DNA of 64,000 nt from AC-32 sp963766375 (lineage in GTDB: Bacteria > Actinomycetota > Thermoleophilia > Gaiellales > Gaiellaceae). The notes below the pieces were generated by a model. The model was not told the origin of the DNA and made no database searches. It saw only the letters and a program-made list of their open reading frames with translations. Of the stretch, positions 41,176 to 49,876 are shown piece by piece. The stretch is taken from assembly GCA_963766375.1 (NCBI GenBank), contig CAVXZG010000013.1, positions 1-64,000 of the forward strand. Direction: 5' to 3'. The position numbers and the translations under genes were made by a program. Within the stretch, counting starts at the first letter, position 1. Every line of letters begins with the position of its first letter.

Positions 41176-42320
41176 TTCGTCTCCTCGACGCGGGCGCCGA
41201 AGCCGCCTTCGGCCAGCTCGACCTCGACGCGCTCGCCGGGATGGACGGCCTTGCCGGAGCGCACGATCTGCTCGCTCGAGCGGACGATCGCGTAGCCGCG
41301 CTCGAGGGTGGATTGCGGCGAGAGCGCCCGGAGGCGTCCGGCGGTGTGCTCGAGCCTGGCGCGGCCCCGCTCGAGCAACAGGCGCGGCGCGCGGCCGAGC
41401 CGATCGTGGGCGCGGCCGAGCCGCTGGCGCTCACGGTCGAGGCTGCGCCGGGCTCCGCGCTCGAGGCCGGAGCGCGCGCGGCCGAGCCGCTCGAGCAGCT
41501 CGGCGAGATCGGGCACGACGAGGCGGCCGGCGACGCTCGGGGTCGAGGCGCGCACGTCCGCGACCAGGTCGCAGAGCGGCGTGTCCTGCTCGTGGCCGAC
41601 GGCCGTCACGACCGGCACCGGGCAGCTCGCGATCGCCCGGACGAGCCGCTCGTCGCTGAAAGGCAGCAGGTCCTCGAAGCTGCCGCCGCCTCGGGCCACG
41701 ACGACCACGTCCACGCCTTCGCGGCAAAGAGCGGCGAGAGCCTCGATCACGGCGCCGGCGGCTCGCGGCCCCTGAACATAGGTCTCCGCGACCAGAACCG
41801 AGGCCGGTGGAAAGCGCGTCGTGATCACGGTCAGGACGTCGCGTTTGGCGGCAGCGTCGTTCCCGGTCACGAGGCCGATGCGGCGGGGCAGGAAGGGAAG
41901 CGGGCGCTTGCGCTCGGCCGCAAACAGCCCTTCGGCGGCCAGCTTGCGCTTCAGCCTCTCGAGCGCGGCGAGGTGGTCGCCCAGGCCGAAGCGCTCGAGC
42001 GAGAGAGCGCGCAGCCGGAACTCGCCGCGCGCCTCGTAGAGCTCGGGCCGCCCGTACGCGTGAACGCGGTCGCCGTCGGTGAGGTCGAGCTGGAGCGCGT
42101 CGAACTGGCCCCGCGGCATGGAGACGCCGAGGCAGGAGCCGTCCTGCGGGTCCTTGAGCGTGAAGAAGACACTCGCCCAGCGCGCCTGGCGGCGCAGCTC
42201 CGTGACTTCGCCCTCGACCCAGACCGTTGGCAGGCGCCCCAGCCAGGAGGCCACGCCTCGGTTGAACGCGCCCACGGAGTAGACGCGGCGGTCGCCGTAC
42301 TCGATCGCCTCGACCTTCAC
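41172..42320 (-). CDS. xseA: exodeoxyribonuclease VII large subunit
   Basis: Protein of 382 aa. N-terminal OB-fold (YSVGAFNRGVASWLGRLPTV, WVEGEVTEL, ASVFFTLKDPQD), catalytic domain with IGLVTGNDAAAKRDVLTVIT, ARGGGSFEDLLPFSDERLVR and VTAVGHEQDTPLCDLVADVR with ASTPS, then the long coiled-coil region and the C-terminal LSPQSTLERGYAIVRS. All catalytic elements are present. Shorter than E. coli XseA because of a smaller coiled coil, as usual in actinobacteria. Start ATG or GTG at 42320. Confidence 0.92.
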   Translation of the reverse strand: MKVEAIEYGDRRVYSVGAFNRGVASWLGRLPTVWVEGEVTELRRQARWASVFFTLKDPQDGSCLGVSMPRGQFDALQLDLTDGDRVHAYGRPELYEARGEFRLRALSLERFGLGDHLAALERLKRKLAAEGLFAAERKRPLPFLPRRIGLVTGNDAAAKRDVLTVITTRFPPASVLVAETYVQGPRAAGAVIEALAALCREGVDVVVVARGGGSFEDLLPFSDERLVRAIASCPVPVVTAVGHEQDTPLCDLVADVRASTPSVAGRLVVPDLAELLERLGRARSGLERGARRSLDRERQRLGRAHDRLGRAPRLLLERGRARLEHTAGRLRALSPQSTLERGYAIVRSSEQIVRSGKAVHPGERVEVELAEGGFGARVEETK

Positions 42321-42350
42321 CCCTGCAGGATACGGGGCGCTGGCCGGTGT

Positions 42351-42545
42351 CTAAATCAGGATTTCGGCGGCCGTCTCAGGGGAGCAGCCCTGAGCGATCA
42401 GGTCGGCCGCGTGATGCAGGTCTGCCTCGCTGTGCGCGATCTTCTCCGCGAGGGGCAGGGGGTAGCCGGCTTCCATCAAGACGTGCAGGCGCCAACTCTC
42501 GACTTTCGCCTTTTCGTCCCTGGGTGTCTCGGCAACTTGTGTCAT
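42351..42545 (-). CDS. 64-aa conserved small protein
   Basis: MTQVAETPRDEKAKVESWRL then HVLMEAGYPLPLAEKIAHSE and ADLHHAADLIAQGCSPETAA, EILI. The LxxAGYxxxLAExIA...DLHxAxxLxxxGCxPExAxxIL pattern is found in a small actinobacterial family of unknown function. Helical, no membrane segment. 31 bases upstream of xseA on the same strand, possibly the same transcript. Confidence 0.65.
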   Translation of the reverse strand: MTQVAETPRDEKAKVESWRLHVLMEAGYPLPLAEKIAHSEADLHHAADLIAQGCSPETAAEILI

Positions 42546-42611
42546 CGGTGGTTCGGGTAGTTCGTCATTTCCTAGACGAACCCTTTGCCCGGAAGTTTGC
42601 GTTTGCCTCGG

Positions 42612-43976
42612 TCAGCTTCCGCGAAACGTCGGCGCGAGCCTCGATCCTGCGTCGTTGAGCGCCTGGTCGATCTTCCGCTGAAGGTCCTGGAGCCGCGCGT
42701 TCAAGACCGTTCGCTCCGCTTCCGCGTCGGCCGCGAGCGACTGGACCTGCGTGCGAAGGTCGGCCTCCGCGGCGCCGATTCGCCGCTGAAGCTCGGCGAC
42801 GAGCTCGTCACGCTCATGCTCGAGGGTGTTGCCGATCTGCGACAGCTTGCGCTCGAGTCGCTGGCCGCCTGCGTCGGCCACGTGGGCGAGCCGCTCCGCC
42901 AGGACGTTCTCGGCCTCCTTCGCGAAACGCGCGACCGCCTTGTCGAGCTCGCGCGAGAGCCGTTGAGCGGAATCCTCGCGTGCGCGCTTGATCGCCGCGC
43001 CGAACTCCTGCGACACGGCTTCGGAGAAGCTGCTGGCGGTTCGTTCGACCACTCGCTTGAGCTGGTCGAGCTGGCGCCGCTCGATATCCGCGAAGCCGGC
43101 CTGGATCCGCTGGATCGCCTCGGCCTCTTCGGCCGCGACGCGCTCGCTGAGCTCACGCTCGCGCTGGCGGAGCCGGTCGGCGACCTCGTGCAGCGCGCGG
43201 CGCCGGTCGCGCTCGTGCGACTCGAGCTCCTCGTGCGCACTTTGAGCGTTCTCGCGCGCGGCCCGCTCGAACTCGGTCCCGAGAGTGGCAAGCCGCTCTC
43301 GCTGAGCTTCGCTGGCGATGTCGAGCCGCTCGGTGTCGAGCTCGATCCGCGACTGCGCCTCGGCCATTAGCTGCTGCTGGCGCTGGGCGAGCGTCGTCAG
43401 CTGCGCCGCCAGCGTCTGCTCCGTCCGCTCGAGGTCGGCAGTCCACTCGGCCAGCCGCCGGCCGACTCGCTCCTCCACCTTGCCGAGGGCATCGCTCAGC
43501 TCGGCGCTCGCCTTGCTCTCTCGTTCGACGAGCGCGGCTCGTCGCTCCTCGGCGATCCGGCGCTCCTCGCCCACGAGGCGCGAGAGCGAGTCGGCTCGCG
43601 CGCGTGCGAGCGTCCGCTCCATCTCGGCCGCGCGCGCCTCGGTCTCTCGCGTCACGAGTGAGTCCAGCCGCTGCTCGGCCTCGCTGAGCTGGCGCTCGAC
43701 GTCCTTCGTGCGGGCGACCAGCCGTCGCAGGGCCAGCGTCCCGAGCTGCAGGACGGCACAGACGGTCAAGCCGCCGGCCGCGACCGCCAGGCTCTGCGTA
43801 GGGTCGAGCGCGAAGGCGACCCAGGCGACGGCCGCCGCAGCGCCGACGAGGCCGGTCAGCGCAAGCAGGGCGCTGCGGGAGACGCGACCGAAGAGGGCCG
43901 CCGCGGTCGAGCCGAAGACGGCGACCACTGCTCCCGCAAAGACGAGCTCGAAGACCTCCTCCCGCACGCCGGCCAT
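42612..43976 (-). CDS. membrane-anchored long coiled-coil protein
   Basis: Protein of 454 aa. Residues about 5-95 hold three membrane helices (VFELVFAGAVVAVFGSTAAA, LLALTGLVGAAAAVAWVAFA, SLAVAAGGLTVCAVLQLGTL). Residues about 100-440 are almost continuous coiled coil rich in Glu, Arg and Ala (KDVERQLSEAEQRLDSLVTR onward). No catalytic motif. Could scaffold or space membrane components; no homologue recognised. Same strand as xseAB. Confidence 0.75.
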   Translation of the reverse strand: MAGVREEVFELVFAGAVVAVFGSTAAALFGRVSRSALLALTGLVGAAAAVAWVAFALDPTQSLAVAAGGLTVCAVLQLGTLALRRLVARTKDVERQLSEAEQRLDSLVTRETEARAAEMERTLARARADSLSRLVGEERRIAEERRAALVERESKASAELSDALGKVEERVGRRLAEWTADLERTEQTLAAQLTTLAQRQQQLMAEAQSRIELDTERLDIASEAQRERLATLGTEFERAARENAQSAHEELESHERDRRRALHEVADRLRQRERELSERVAAEEAEAIQRIQAGFADIERRQLDQLKRVVERTASSFSEAVSQEFGAAIKRAREDSAQRLSRELDKAVARFAKEAENVLAERLAHVADAGGQRLERKLSQIGNTLEHERDELVAELQRRIGAAEADLRTQVQSLAADAEAERTVLNARLQDLQRKIDQALNDAGSRLAPTFRGS

Positions 43977-43977
43977 G

Positions 43978-44706
43978 CTACGTCAGCCTGAGCACGAGTA
44001 GCGCGGCGGCCAGGCAGACGTTGGCAGCGGCCAGGAGCTTGAGCGCCCGCTCCTGCGCGCCGTAGAGGAGCTCATGTGTCACCGGCTCGCGAGCGCCGTC
44101 GCGAAGTTCGAGTGTCCCCTGCACCGCGACGACGCGGCGACGCGCATTGCGCACGGGGGTCGAGAGCACGCGCTGCGTGTAGCTGGTCAGCCCCGCGTAG
44201 CCGGCCGCGAGGAGCGCCACCCAGCCGATCGTCCCTGCGCAGGCGAAGTACCCGGTCAGGAGCGGAAAGGCCCCCCAGGCAAGGGCAAAGCCGAGGTTGT
44301 TGTGGATAGCCCCGCCGAAGAGCTCGAGGTTGTAGGCCGGCACGAGCAGCGCGCCGACAGCGACGAACACCAGCAGCCAGAGGTTGAACGCGACAGCCCC
44401 CGCGATCCCGATCGCGACCGCGCCTGCGAGGGACACGACGGTGAGCCCGAGCAGGACCCGCTCCGGGATCCGGGTCGCGAGTGGTCGCCCGTTCAACTCG
44501 TCGAGCGCATGCGCGGCTACCCCCATCCCGAGGAAGAACGCCGCCGCCGCGGCCGCAAGCCGCCCCTCGCGGAGCTGGGGGGCGAGCGCCGCCCCGATCG
44601 CCACGTAGCTCAGGTGCCAGGCGGTGTAGGGCGGGTGGAGCAGCGTCACGTAGTCGCGCCAGCCGCCGGGCGCGAGCGCGTAGAAGGCCGGCCGCGCCTC
44701 GGTCAC
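43978..44706 (-). CDS. polytopic membrane protein, UbiA-like in outline
   Basis: About 242 aa with seven or eight helices. GTG 44706 overlaps the methyltransferase's stop by 4 bases, so it is the start rather than the longer frame to 44868. Starts VTEARPAFYALAPGGWRDYV and contains GVAAHALDELNGRPLATRIP and NLELFGGAIHNNLGFALAWG. The size, helix number and a D-x-x-N-G-R-P turn recall UbiA prenyltransferases, but the two DDxxD-type motifs are absent, so I leave it unassigned. Coupling to a UbiE-like methyltransferase makes a lipid-quinone role tempting; inference only. Confidence 0.6.
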   Translation of the reverse strand: MTEARPAFYALAPGGWRDYVTLLHPPYTAWHLSYVAIGAALAPQLREGRLAAAAAAFFLGMGVAAHALDELNGRPLATRIPERVLLGLTVVSLAGAVAIGIAGAVAFNLWLLVFVAVGALLVPAYNLELFGGAIHNNLGFALAWGAFPLLTGYFACAGTIGWVALLAAGYAGLTSYTQRVLSTPVRNARRRVVAVQGTLELRDGAREPVTHELLYGAQERALKLLAAANVCLAAALLVLRLT

Positions 44707-45407
44707 GCTCGTCGGCCCCAGAGAACCGTGCAGCCGCCGAGGCTCAAGCGGCGGGCGCGGACGTCCTCGAAACCGGCCTCGCGGAAGGCGTCCAGCAGCC
44801 GAGGCACCGGCCAGCGCTCGTCGAACTGCCGGATGCTGCCGCCCAGGAACCGCCCGACCTCGTGCCACCCAGGTGAGATGACACGGCCGAGCGTGGGCAG
44901 GCCGACATCGACGTAGAGGTTCCAGAGGGCGCGCGGGGCGGGGCCCGGCGGGACGCCGAAGTCGAGGAGGGACGCGGTCGCCCCTGGCCGCAGCACGCGC
45001 GCGAGGCCGCGCAGGCCGGCAGGCAGGTCGCTCAGGTAGCGCAGCAGGTAGGCGGCGGTGAGGCCGTCGAAGGACTCGTCCTCGAAGGGCAGCTCGTCCG
45101 CGCTCGCCTCGACGAGCTGGACGCGTTCGGTCTCCGCTGCGAGCATGAGCCGGCGGCGCGCCTCGGCGAGCATCTCCGGGCTCTGGTCGACTCCGACGAC
45201 GGAGCAGCCCTTCTGCCGCACGAGCTCGAGCGCGACTGCTCCGGTGCCGGTGGCCAGGTCGACCACTACGTCAGAGGGCCCCACCCCGCCGACGCGCGAG
45301 ACGAGGAACTGCCGCCAGCGCGGGTCCTGGCCGAAGGAGAGCAGGCGCGCGTAGCGGTCGTAGCTCGGACCGAGCGGCGCGAACAGCTCCCGGGCGCGCG
45401 TCTCCAC
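44703..45407 (-). CDS. UbiE/MenG-like SAM methyltransferase
   Basis: Protein of 234 aa: METRARELFAPLGPSYDRYA, RLLSFGQDPRWRQFLVSRV, motif I VVVDLATGTGAVALELVRQK, VVGVDQSPEMLAEARRRL, and VEASADELPFEDESFDGLTA. The FAPLGPSYDRYARLLSFGQD start is close to demethylmenaquinone/ubiquinone methyltransferases. C-terminal VGRFLGGSIRQFDERWPVPR also fits that group. Followed by a coupled membrane protein. Quinone substrate is likely but not proved. Confidence 0.75.
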   Translation of the reverse strand: METRARELFAPLGPSYDRYARLLSFGQDPRWRQFLVSRVGGVGPSDVVVDLATGTGAVALELVRQKGCSVVGVDQSPEMLAEARRRLMLAAETERVQLVEASADELPFEDESFDGLTAAYLLRYLSDLPAGLRGLARVLRPGATASLLDFGVPPGPAPRALWNLYVDVGLPTLGRVISPGWHEVGRFLGGSIRQFDERWPVPRLLDAFREAGFEDVRARRLSLGGCTVLWGRRA

Positions 45408-45429
45408 GCGTTGAGTCTAGGCTGGCCGA

Positions 45430-45843
45430 GTGGGTCTGGATGGCGATCTGAGGCGGACGGCGGAGGCCGCGGTGGTCTACGCGGCCGATGGCGAGGATCT
45501 CGTCGGGATCGTCCCCACCGAGCCGGCGAGCGGCCTGCGGCTCTACGTCTGCGCCTACGGCGGCGCAGACGAGGCGAGCTGGCTCGTGATCGACGCGACC
45601 GGTGTTCCGGTCGAAGAGCGGGCCCTTGTTCGAGATGCCGTCTCGATCGCAGCCCTCTGCGAGGTGGCGGAGGAGGCGGCGGGAGCCGAGCCTGATGGCC
45701 CCCGCGTCGCGAGCCCTGCCTACCTCGACGAGCTCGGCTCGGGTGCCGGGCCGGAGCTCGCCGGTGCCGTCAAGGGCGCGACCGGCACCGTGGACGAGCT
45801 CCTGCGCGACGTGGAGCGAAGCTACAAGCGGCCGCTGAGCTAA
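45430..45843 (+). CDS. hypothetical protein of 137 aa
   Basis: GTG 45430 begins GLDGDLRRTAEAAVVYAADG, followed by ASGLRLYVCAYGGADEASWL, and an acidic helical end. No membrane segment, no recognised motif. Divergent from the methyltransferase by 22 bases and 9 bases before the next gene; it probably forms an operon with it and the proline dehydrogenase at 46165. Confidence 0.6.
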   Translation: MGLDGDLRRTAEAAVVYAADGEDLVGIVPTEPASGLRLYVCAYGGADEASWLVIDATGVPVEERALVRDAVSIAALCEVAEEAAGAEPDGPRVASPAYLDELGSGAGPELAGAVKGATGTVDELLRDVERSYKRPLS

Positions 45844-45852
45844 CCTGGGCCC

Positions 45853-46137
45853 ATGGAAGGCTTCCCGTTCGGCGGCGACCCCGAAGACCTGATGCGGAGC
45901 CTGCGCGAGTTCGCCGAGCAGCAGGCCGAGACCGTGCAGGAGGCGCAGCGCGAGCAGTTCGCGACGCTGACCCTGAACACCGCGGTCGAGCTGACCGCAG
46001 CCGCGCTCGCCCAGGTGGACGCGGCGGGCTCGGCCGACGAGCAGACCGAAGCGCTGCGCAACGCCATGCGCGTGCTCTTCCCCGAGGCGGTGGCGCTCGT
46101 CAGTGCCGCCCGCCAGGGCTTCATGCGCGAGTCCTAG
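45853..46137 (+). CDS. hypothetical helical protein of 94 aa
   Basis: MEGFPFGGDPEDLMRSLREF then AEQQAETVQEAQREQFATLT. Wholly helical, rich in Ala, Glu and Gln, no Cys, no membrane helix. No family recognised. 27 bases before the proline dehydrogenase. Confidence 0.6.
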   Translation: MEGFPFGGDPEDLMRSLREFAEQQAETVQEAQREQFATLTLNTAVELTAAALAQVDAAGSADEQTEALRNAMRVLFPEAVALVSAARQGFMRES

Positions 46138-46164
46138 GCGCTTAGACCTACAATCGCGCGGCCC

Positions 46165-47092
46165 GTGGGCCTCGTCGACTCTGCAATCGTTCGCCTGCTT
46201 CCGGCGGTGCCCAAGCAGGTCGTGCGGCGGATCTCGGAGCACTACATCGCGGGCGAGGAGCTCGACGACGCGCTACGGGTCGTGCTCGAGCTGAACGCCG
46301 AGGGCAAGCTCGCAACGCTCGACGTGCTCGGCGAGGAGGTCACCGACCCGGAGGAGGCCCGCGCGATCGCCGGCGCCTACCGCGAGGCGATCGACGCCTT
46401 CAAGCGCGGCTCGCTCGAGTCGAACATCAGCGTCAAGCCGACCGCACTCGGGCTGAACCTGAGTTACGAGCTCTTTCGCGAGAACCTCGAGGACCTGGTC
46501 CGGCACGCGGCCGAGCTCGACAACTTCGTCCGGATCGACATGGAGGACTCCTCCACGACCGACGACACGCTGCGGATCTACCGCGAGCTGCGGGAGGCGG
46601 GGCACGACAACGTCGGCATCGTCCTCCAGGCACGGCTGAAGCGGACGATCGACGACGTGCGCGCGCTCGCCGAGCTACGGCCGAACGTACGGATCTGCAA
46701 GGGGATCTACCTCGAGCCGCCGGAGATCGCCTTCCGCGACTTCGACGCAGTGCAGGCGAGCTTCGTGCAGACGCTCAAGGAGCTGCTCGAGGGCGGCAGC
46801 TACGTCGGGATCGCGACTCACGACGAATGGCTCGTCGAGCAGGGGAAGCGCCTGGTCGCCGAGCGCGGGACTGGGTCACGACGACTACGAGTTCCAGATG
46901 CTGCTCGGCGTCCGTCCGGGCCTCGGCGACGAGCTGGTGCGGGAGGGCCACCGCCTCCGGATCTACACGCCGTTCGGGCGGCACTGGTACTCGTACTCGC
47001 TGCGGCGGCTGCAGGAGAACCCGAAGATCGCCGGCTACATCGCGGCGGACACGTTCAACCGTTTGCTGCCGGGCCGCAACGGCTCCTCGTGA
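46165..47092 (+). CDS. proline dehydrogenase, one frameshift
   Basis: FAD-dependent proline dehydrogenase of about 308 aa, oxidising proline to pyrroline-5-carboxylate. Motifs: LESNISVKPTALGLNLSYEL, NFVRIDMEDSSTTDDTLRIY, IVLQARLKRTIDDVRAL, RICKGIYLEPPEIAF, YVGIATHDEWLVEQ. A frame change near 46870 leads into LGHDDYEFQMLLGVRPGLGD and YTPFGRHWYSYSLRRLQENP, the family's end with Tyr-Ser-x-RR for proline binding. GTG start. The partner P5C dehydrogenase is not in the window. Confidence 0.85.
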
Positions 47093-47298
47093 ACGAGGCC
47101 GCAGTCAGCCAAGGTGCCGGCTGCCCGCAGCAGTCCGGCTCCCGCGGTGAGTCTGCTGAATCGGATGCGAGATGAGTGCTTGAGGCTGTCCCTTCTGGCC
47201 AATGCCGTGGACGAAAAGGCACACCTGCGTTCCACAAGCCACGTCTCGCTGGGCCATTGGCCGGACGTCCCGGTCTTGGCCGTTGGAGCACGGCCGCG

Positions 47299-47932
47299 CT
47301 AGGGCTTGCGCGCAATCAGCACCAGGTCGCCCGGGACGCGCACCTCGCGGCGGCCCCAGCGGTTCGGGTCCGGGAGCTCCTCGAGCCGCTCGAGGGCCAG
47401 GCCCGCGCCGCCGAGGGCGTGCACCAGCCTCCCGATCGGCCACGTCTCGAAGTAGCTCTCGTGCCAGTGCAGCATCTGGTCGAGGCAGGCCGCGACCGGG
47501 TGCTCGTCGTAGAGGAAGAGGATGCCGCCCTTCTTGAGGGCCGACGCGATCCCGTCTGCCCACGCCTCGAGGTCGGCGATCTCGGCCAGCGCGCCCCACG
47601 ACGAGTAGACGACGTCGAAGCGCTTGCGCCGCAGCTCGACGGGCAGGGCCTCGGGCGAGGCGGTCACGAGCGCCGCGTCGGGAAGCCGCTTGCGCGCGGC
47701 CTTGACCGTCGCCTCGGAAGAGTCCACGCCGGTGACGAGCGCGCCCAGGCTCATCAGCGCCGCGGTCTCCCGGCCCGCGCCGCAGGCCAGGTGGAGCACG
47801 TGGCGCCCGCCGATGTCGGGCAGCCGCTCGCGCACGGGCTTCGGCAGCGTCCTGACTGCCGCGCGTCGAGGAGCGGCGGATCCGCTTGTGCGCCTCTTCC
47901 CAGGCGCGCAGGTTCGTGTCGGTTGGCTCCAT
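47299..47932 (-). CDS. class I SAM methyltransferase, one frameshift
   Basis: About 210 aa. ATG 47932 gives MEPTDTNLRAWEEAHKRIRR; the frame changes near 47860 and continues VRERLPDIGGRHVLHLACGA, GRETAALMSLGALVTGVDSS, DAALVTASPEALPVELRRKR and FLYDEHPVAACLD. The DTNLRAWEEAH start and HVLHLACGAGRETA motif I define a common small-methyltransferase group with unknown substrate. Start overlaps the FabL-like stop by one base (TGATG). Confidence 0.75.
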
Positions 47933-48670
47933 CAGGCCAGGAGGGAGAAGCCGCCGTCGACGATCAGGGTCTGGCCACGCACCATCTCGGCCCCGGGCGA
48001 GCAGAGGAAGCAGACCGCCTCGGCGATGTCCCTCGGCTCCACCAGCCGCCCGGCTGGAGTGCGCTCGAGCCCGCTCGAGATCATCTCCTCGCGGTTCGGG
48101 AAGTGGTCGAGCGCGCCTGTCTCGACGACTCCGCCCGAGACGGCGTTCGCGCGGATCCCGCGCGGGGCGAGCTCAACCGCGAGGTAGCGGATGAGCGCTT
48201 CCAGCGCGGCCTTCGAGACACCGACGAGCACGTAGTTCTCGAGCACGCGTGTCGAGCCGAGGCTCGAGACGCCGACGATCGACGAGCCCTCCGGCATCTG
48301 CGGCGCGCACGCGCGAGTGAGGCTCAGCAGCGCCCGCGCGTTCGCGTTCAGCGTCCAGTCCCAGTGCTTGTCCCGCGTTTCGAGCGCCGGCTCGATCACG
48401 CCCGTGGCCGCGTTGTGGACGAGCACGTCCGAAGGGGCCGAGCTCGGCCGCCTCCTGCGCCACCCGCTCCGAGGAGACGTTGCCCCGCAGGAGCAGCGGC
48501 TCGGCCCCGGCGGCGCGCAGCTCCTCCGCCGTTTCCTCCGCGGCCTTGTCGTTGCGCAGGTAGCCGATCGCCACTCGCTTGGCCCCGAGCTCGGCGAAGC
48601 GCAGCGCGATCGCCTTCCCGATCCCCCGCGAGCCGCCCGTCACGAGGACGGACGCGCCGTCAAATCTCAT
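47932..48670 (-). CDS. FabL-like enoyl-ACP reductase (SDR), one frameshift
   Basis: About 245 aa. Rossmann motif VLVTGGSRGIGKAIALRFAE; frame change near 48430; then VLVHNAATGVIEPALETRDK, SSIVGVSSLGSTRVLENYVL, VGVSKAALEALIRYLAVELA, VETGALDHFPNREEM and MVRGQTLIVDGGFSLL. The Tyr-x6-Lys pair (YVLVGVSK) and the HFPNREE block match FabL (enoyl-ACP reductase III) of Bacillus-type fatty-acid synthesis. NADPH use is expected for the group. First gene after the small protein at 48667, with 4-base overlap. Confidence 0.8.
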
Positions 48671-48945
48671 CGTCGCGGCGGGAGCGGCTCGTCAGCGGGC
48701 GCGGTGCTCGGGATCTCTTCCCAGCCGGGCCGGTCGCGTGCCACGCGCGGGCCCTCCAGCGCCTTCGAGGAGGCGTGGCCGAGACGGTCGAGCAGGTCCA
48801 TCTTCACCTCCGCGTAACGGCGCACCTCGTGGTCTGCCGGGAGGCCGAGCACGAGCTCCTCGACACGCGCGCGCAGCTGGTAGGCGAAGTGCGGAGTAGC
48901 CGGCGCGACGAGCGCGTCGACGTCGTCGGTGGTTGGCTCCGGCAT
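48667..48945 (-). CDS. hypothetical protein of 92 aa
   Basis: ATG 48945: MPEPTTDDVDALVAPATPHF, AYQLRARVEELVLGLPADHE, VRRYAEVKMDLLDRLGHASS and a Pro/Arg-rich end. No membrane helix or known motif. It shares its ATGA with the FabL-like gene, so they are co-translated. The upstream frame to 49053 overlaps the divergent transporter gene and is rejected. Confidence 0.6.
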   Translation of the reverse strand: MPEPTTDDVDALVAPATPHFAYQLRARVEELVLGLPADHEVRRYAEVKMDLLDRLGHASSKALEGPRVARDRPGWEEIPSTAPADEPLPPRR

Positions 48946-48976
48946 GAGCAAAAGCCTACTGGGTAGTGTCGAAGGA

Positions 48977-49876
48977 ATGCGCCGCCCGGAGCTTGCCGAC
49001 CTCATGCTCGTGGCGACGGTCACTCTCTGGGCCCTCAACTTCACGGTGACCAAGTACGTGATCTCGCACGGCTTCCAGCCGATCGCCTACAGCTGCCTGC
49101 GGTTCAGCGGCGCGGCGCTCGTCTTTCTGGGGATCACATTCTTCCGTGAGCGCTCGTTCGCGATCGGGCGGCGCGACCTCGTGTTCCTCGCGATCGCCGC
49201 GCTGATCGGGATCTTCCTGAATCAGCTCGCGTTCTCCTACGCGATCAAGCTGACGACGGCGACGACGGTCGCGCTGCTCTTCGGGACGCTGCCCGCTCTG
49301 ACAGGGATCTTCGCGTACGCGCTCGGGATCGAGCGCTTCGGCCCGCGCTTCTGGCTCGCGGCCCTGCTGGCGTTTGTAGGGGCCGCGCTGGTCGCGATCG
49401 GCTCGGGCGGGGGCGTGTCGGGCCAGCTCTGGGGTGACGTGCTCGGCTTCGTGGCCTCGGCCACCTGGGCGTGGTACACGGTCGCCGTCTCGCCGCTCCT
49501 GAAGCGGTACTCGACGCTGCGGATCAGCTCGCTCGCGTTCGTGATCGGCACGGTGCCGCTGCTCATCGTCGGCTCCCAGCAGCTCGTCACGCAGGACTAC
49601 GGCTTCGGCGCCCTGATCTGGCTCTCGCTCGCCTTCGCCGTCCTAGGCCCGTTGGTGGCCGCGAACCTGCTCTGGTTCGGCGCGATCAGCCGGGTCGGGC
49701 CTTCGCGCGCCTCGGTCTTCGCCAACCTGCAACCCTTCCTGGCGGCCTTCTTCTCGGTCCTGATCCTCTCGGAGTCGATGACGAGGCTCCAGATCGCAGG
49801 CGGAATCACGATCGCCGCCGGGATCCTGCTCTCGCGCAGCACAAGCCGGTCGACCGCCGCACCGGTGGCCGCGTGA
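48977..49876 (+). CDS. EamA/DMT-family transporter
   Basis: Ten-helix drug/metabolite transporter of 299 aa with two EamA repeats: LMLVATVTLWALNFTVTKYV, LRFSGAALVFLGITFF, then FVASATWAWYTVAVSPLLKR and GPSRASVFANLQPFLAAFFS, SVLILSESM. ATG 48977 precedes the first helix. Substrate unknown. Its stop overlaps the MFS gene's GTG by 4 bases. Confidence 0.85.
   Translation: MRRPELADLMLVATVTLWALNFTVTKYVISHGFQPIAYSCLRFSGAALVFLGITFFRERSFAIGRRDLVFLAIAALIGIFLNQLAFSYAIKLTTATTVALLFGTLPALTGIFAYALGIERFGPRFWLAALLAFVGAALVAIGSGGGVSGQLWGDVLGFVASATWAWYTVAVSPLLKRYSTLRISSLAFVIGTVPLLIVGSQQLVTQDYGFGALIWLSLAFAVLGPLVAANLLWFGAISRVGPSRASVFANLQPFLAAFFSVLILSESMTRLQIAGGITIAAGILLSRSTSRSTAAPVAA

Noticed and set aside
47246..47272. 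CGCTGGGCCATTGGCCGGACG as an eighteenth repeat copy
   Set aside because: Only the first ten bases agree; the GTKCGGGAATGTC half is missing and no other copy is nearby.
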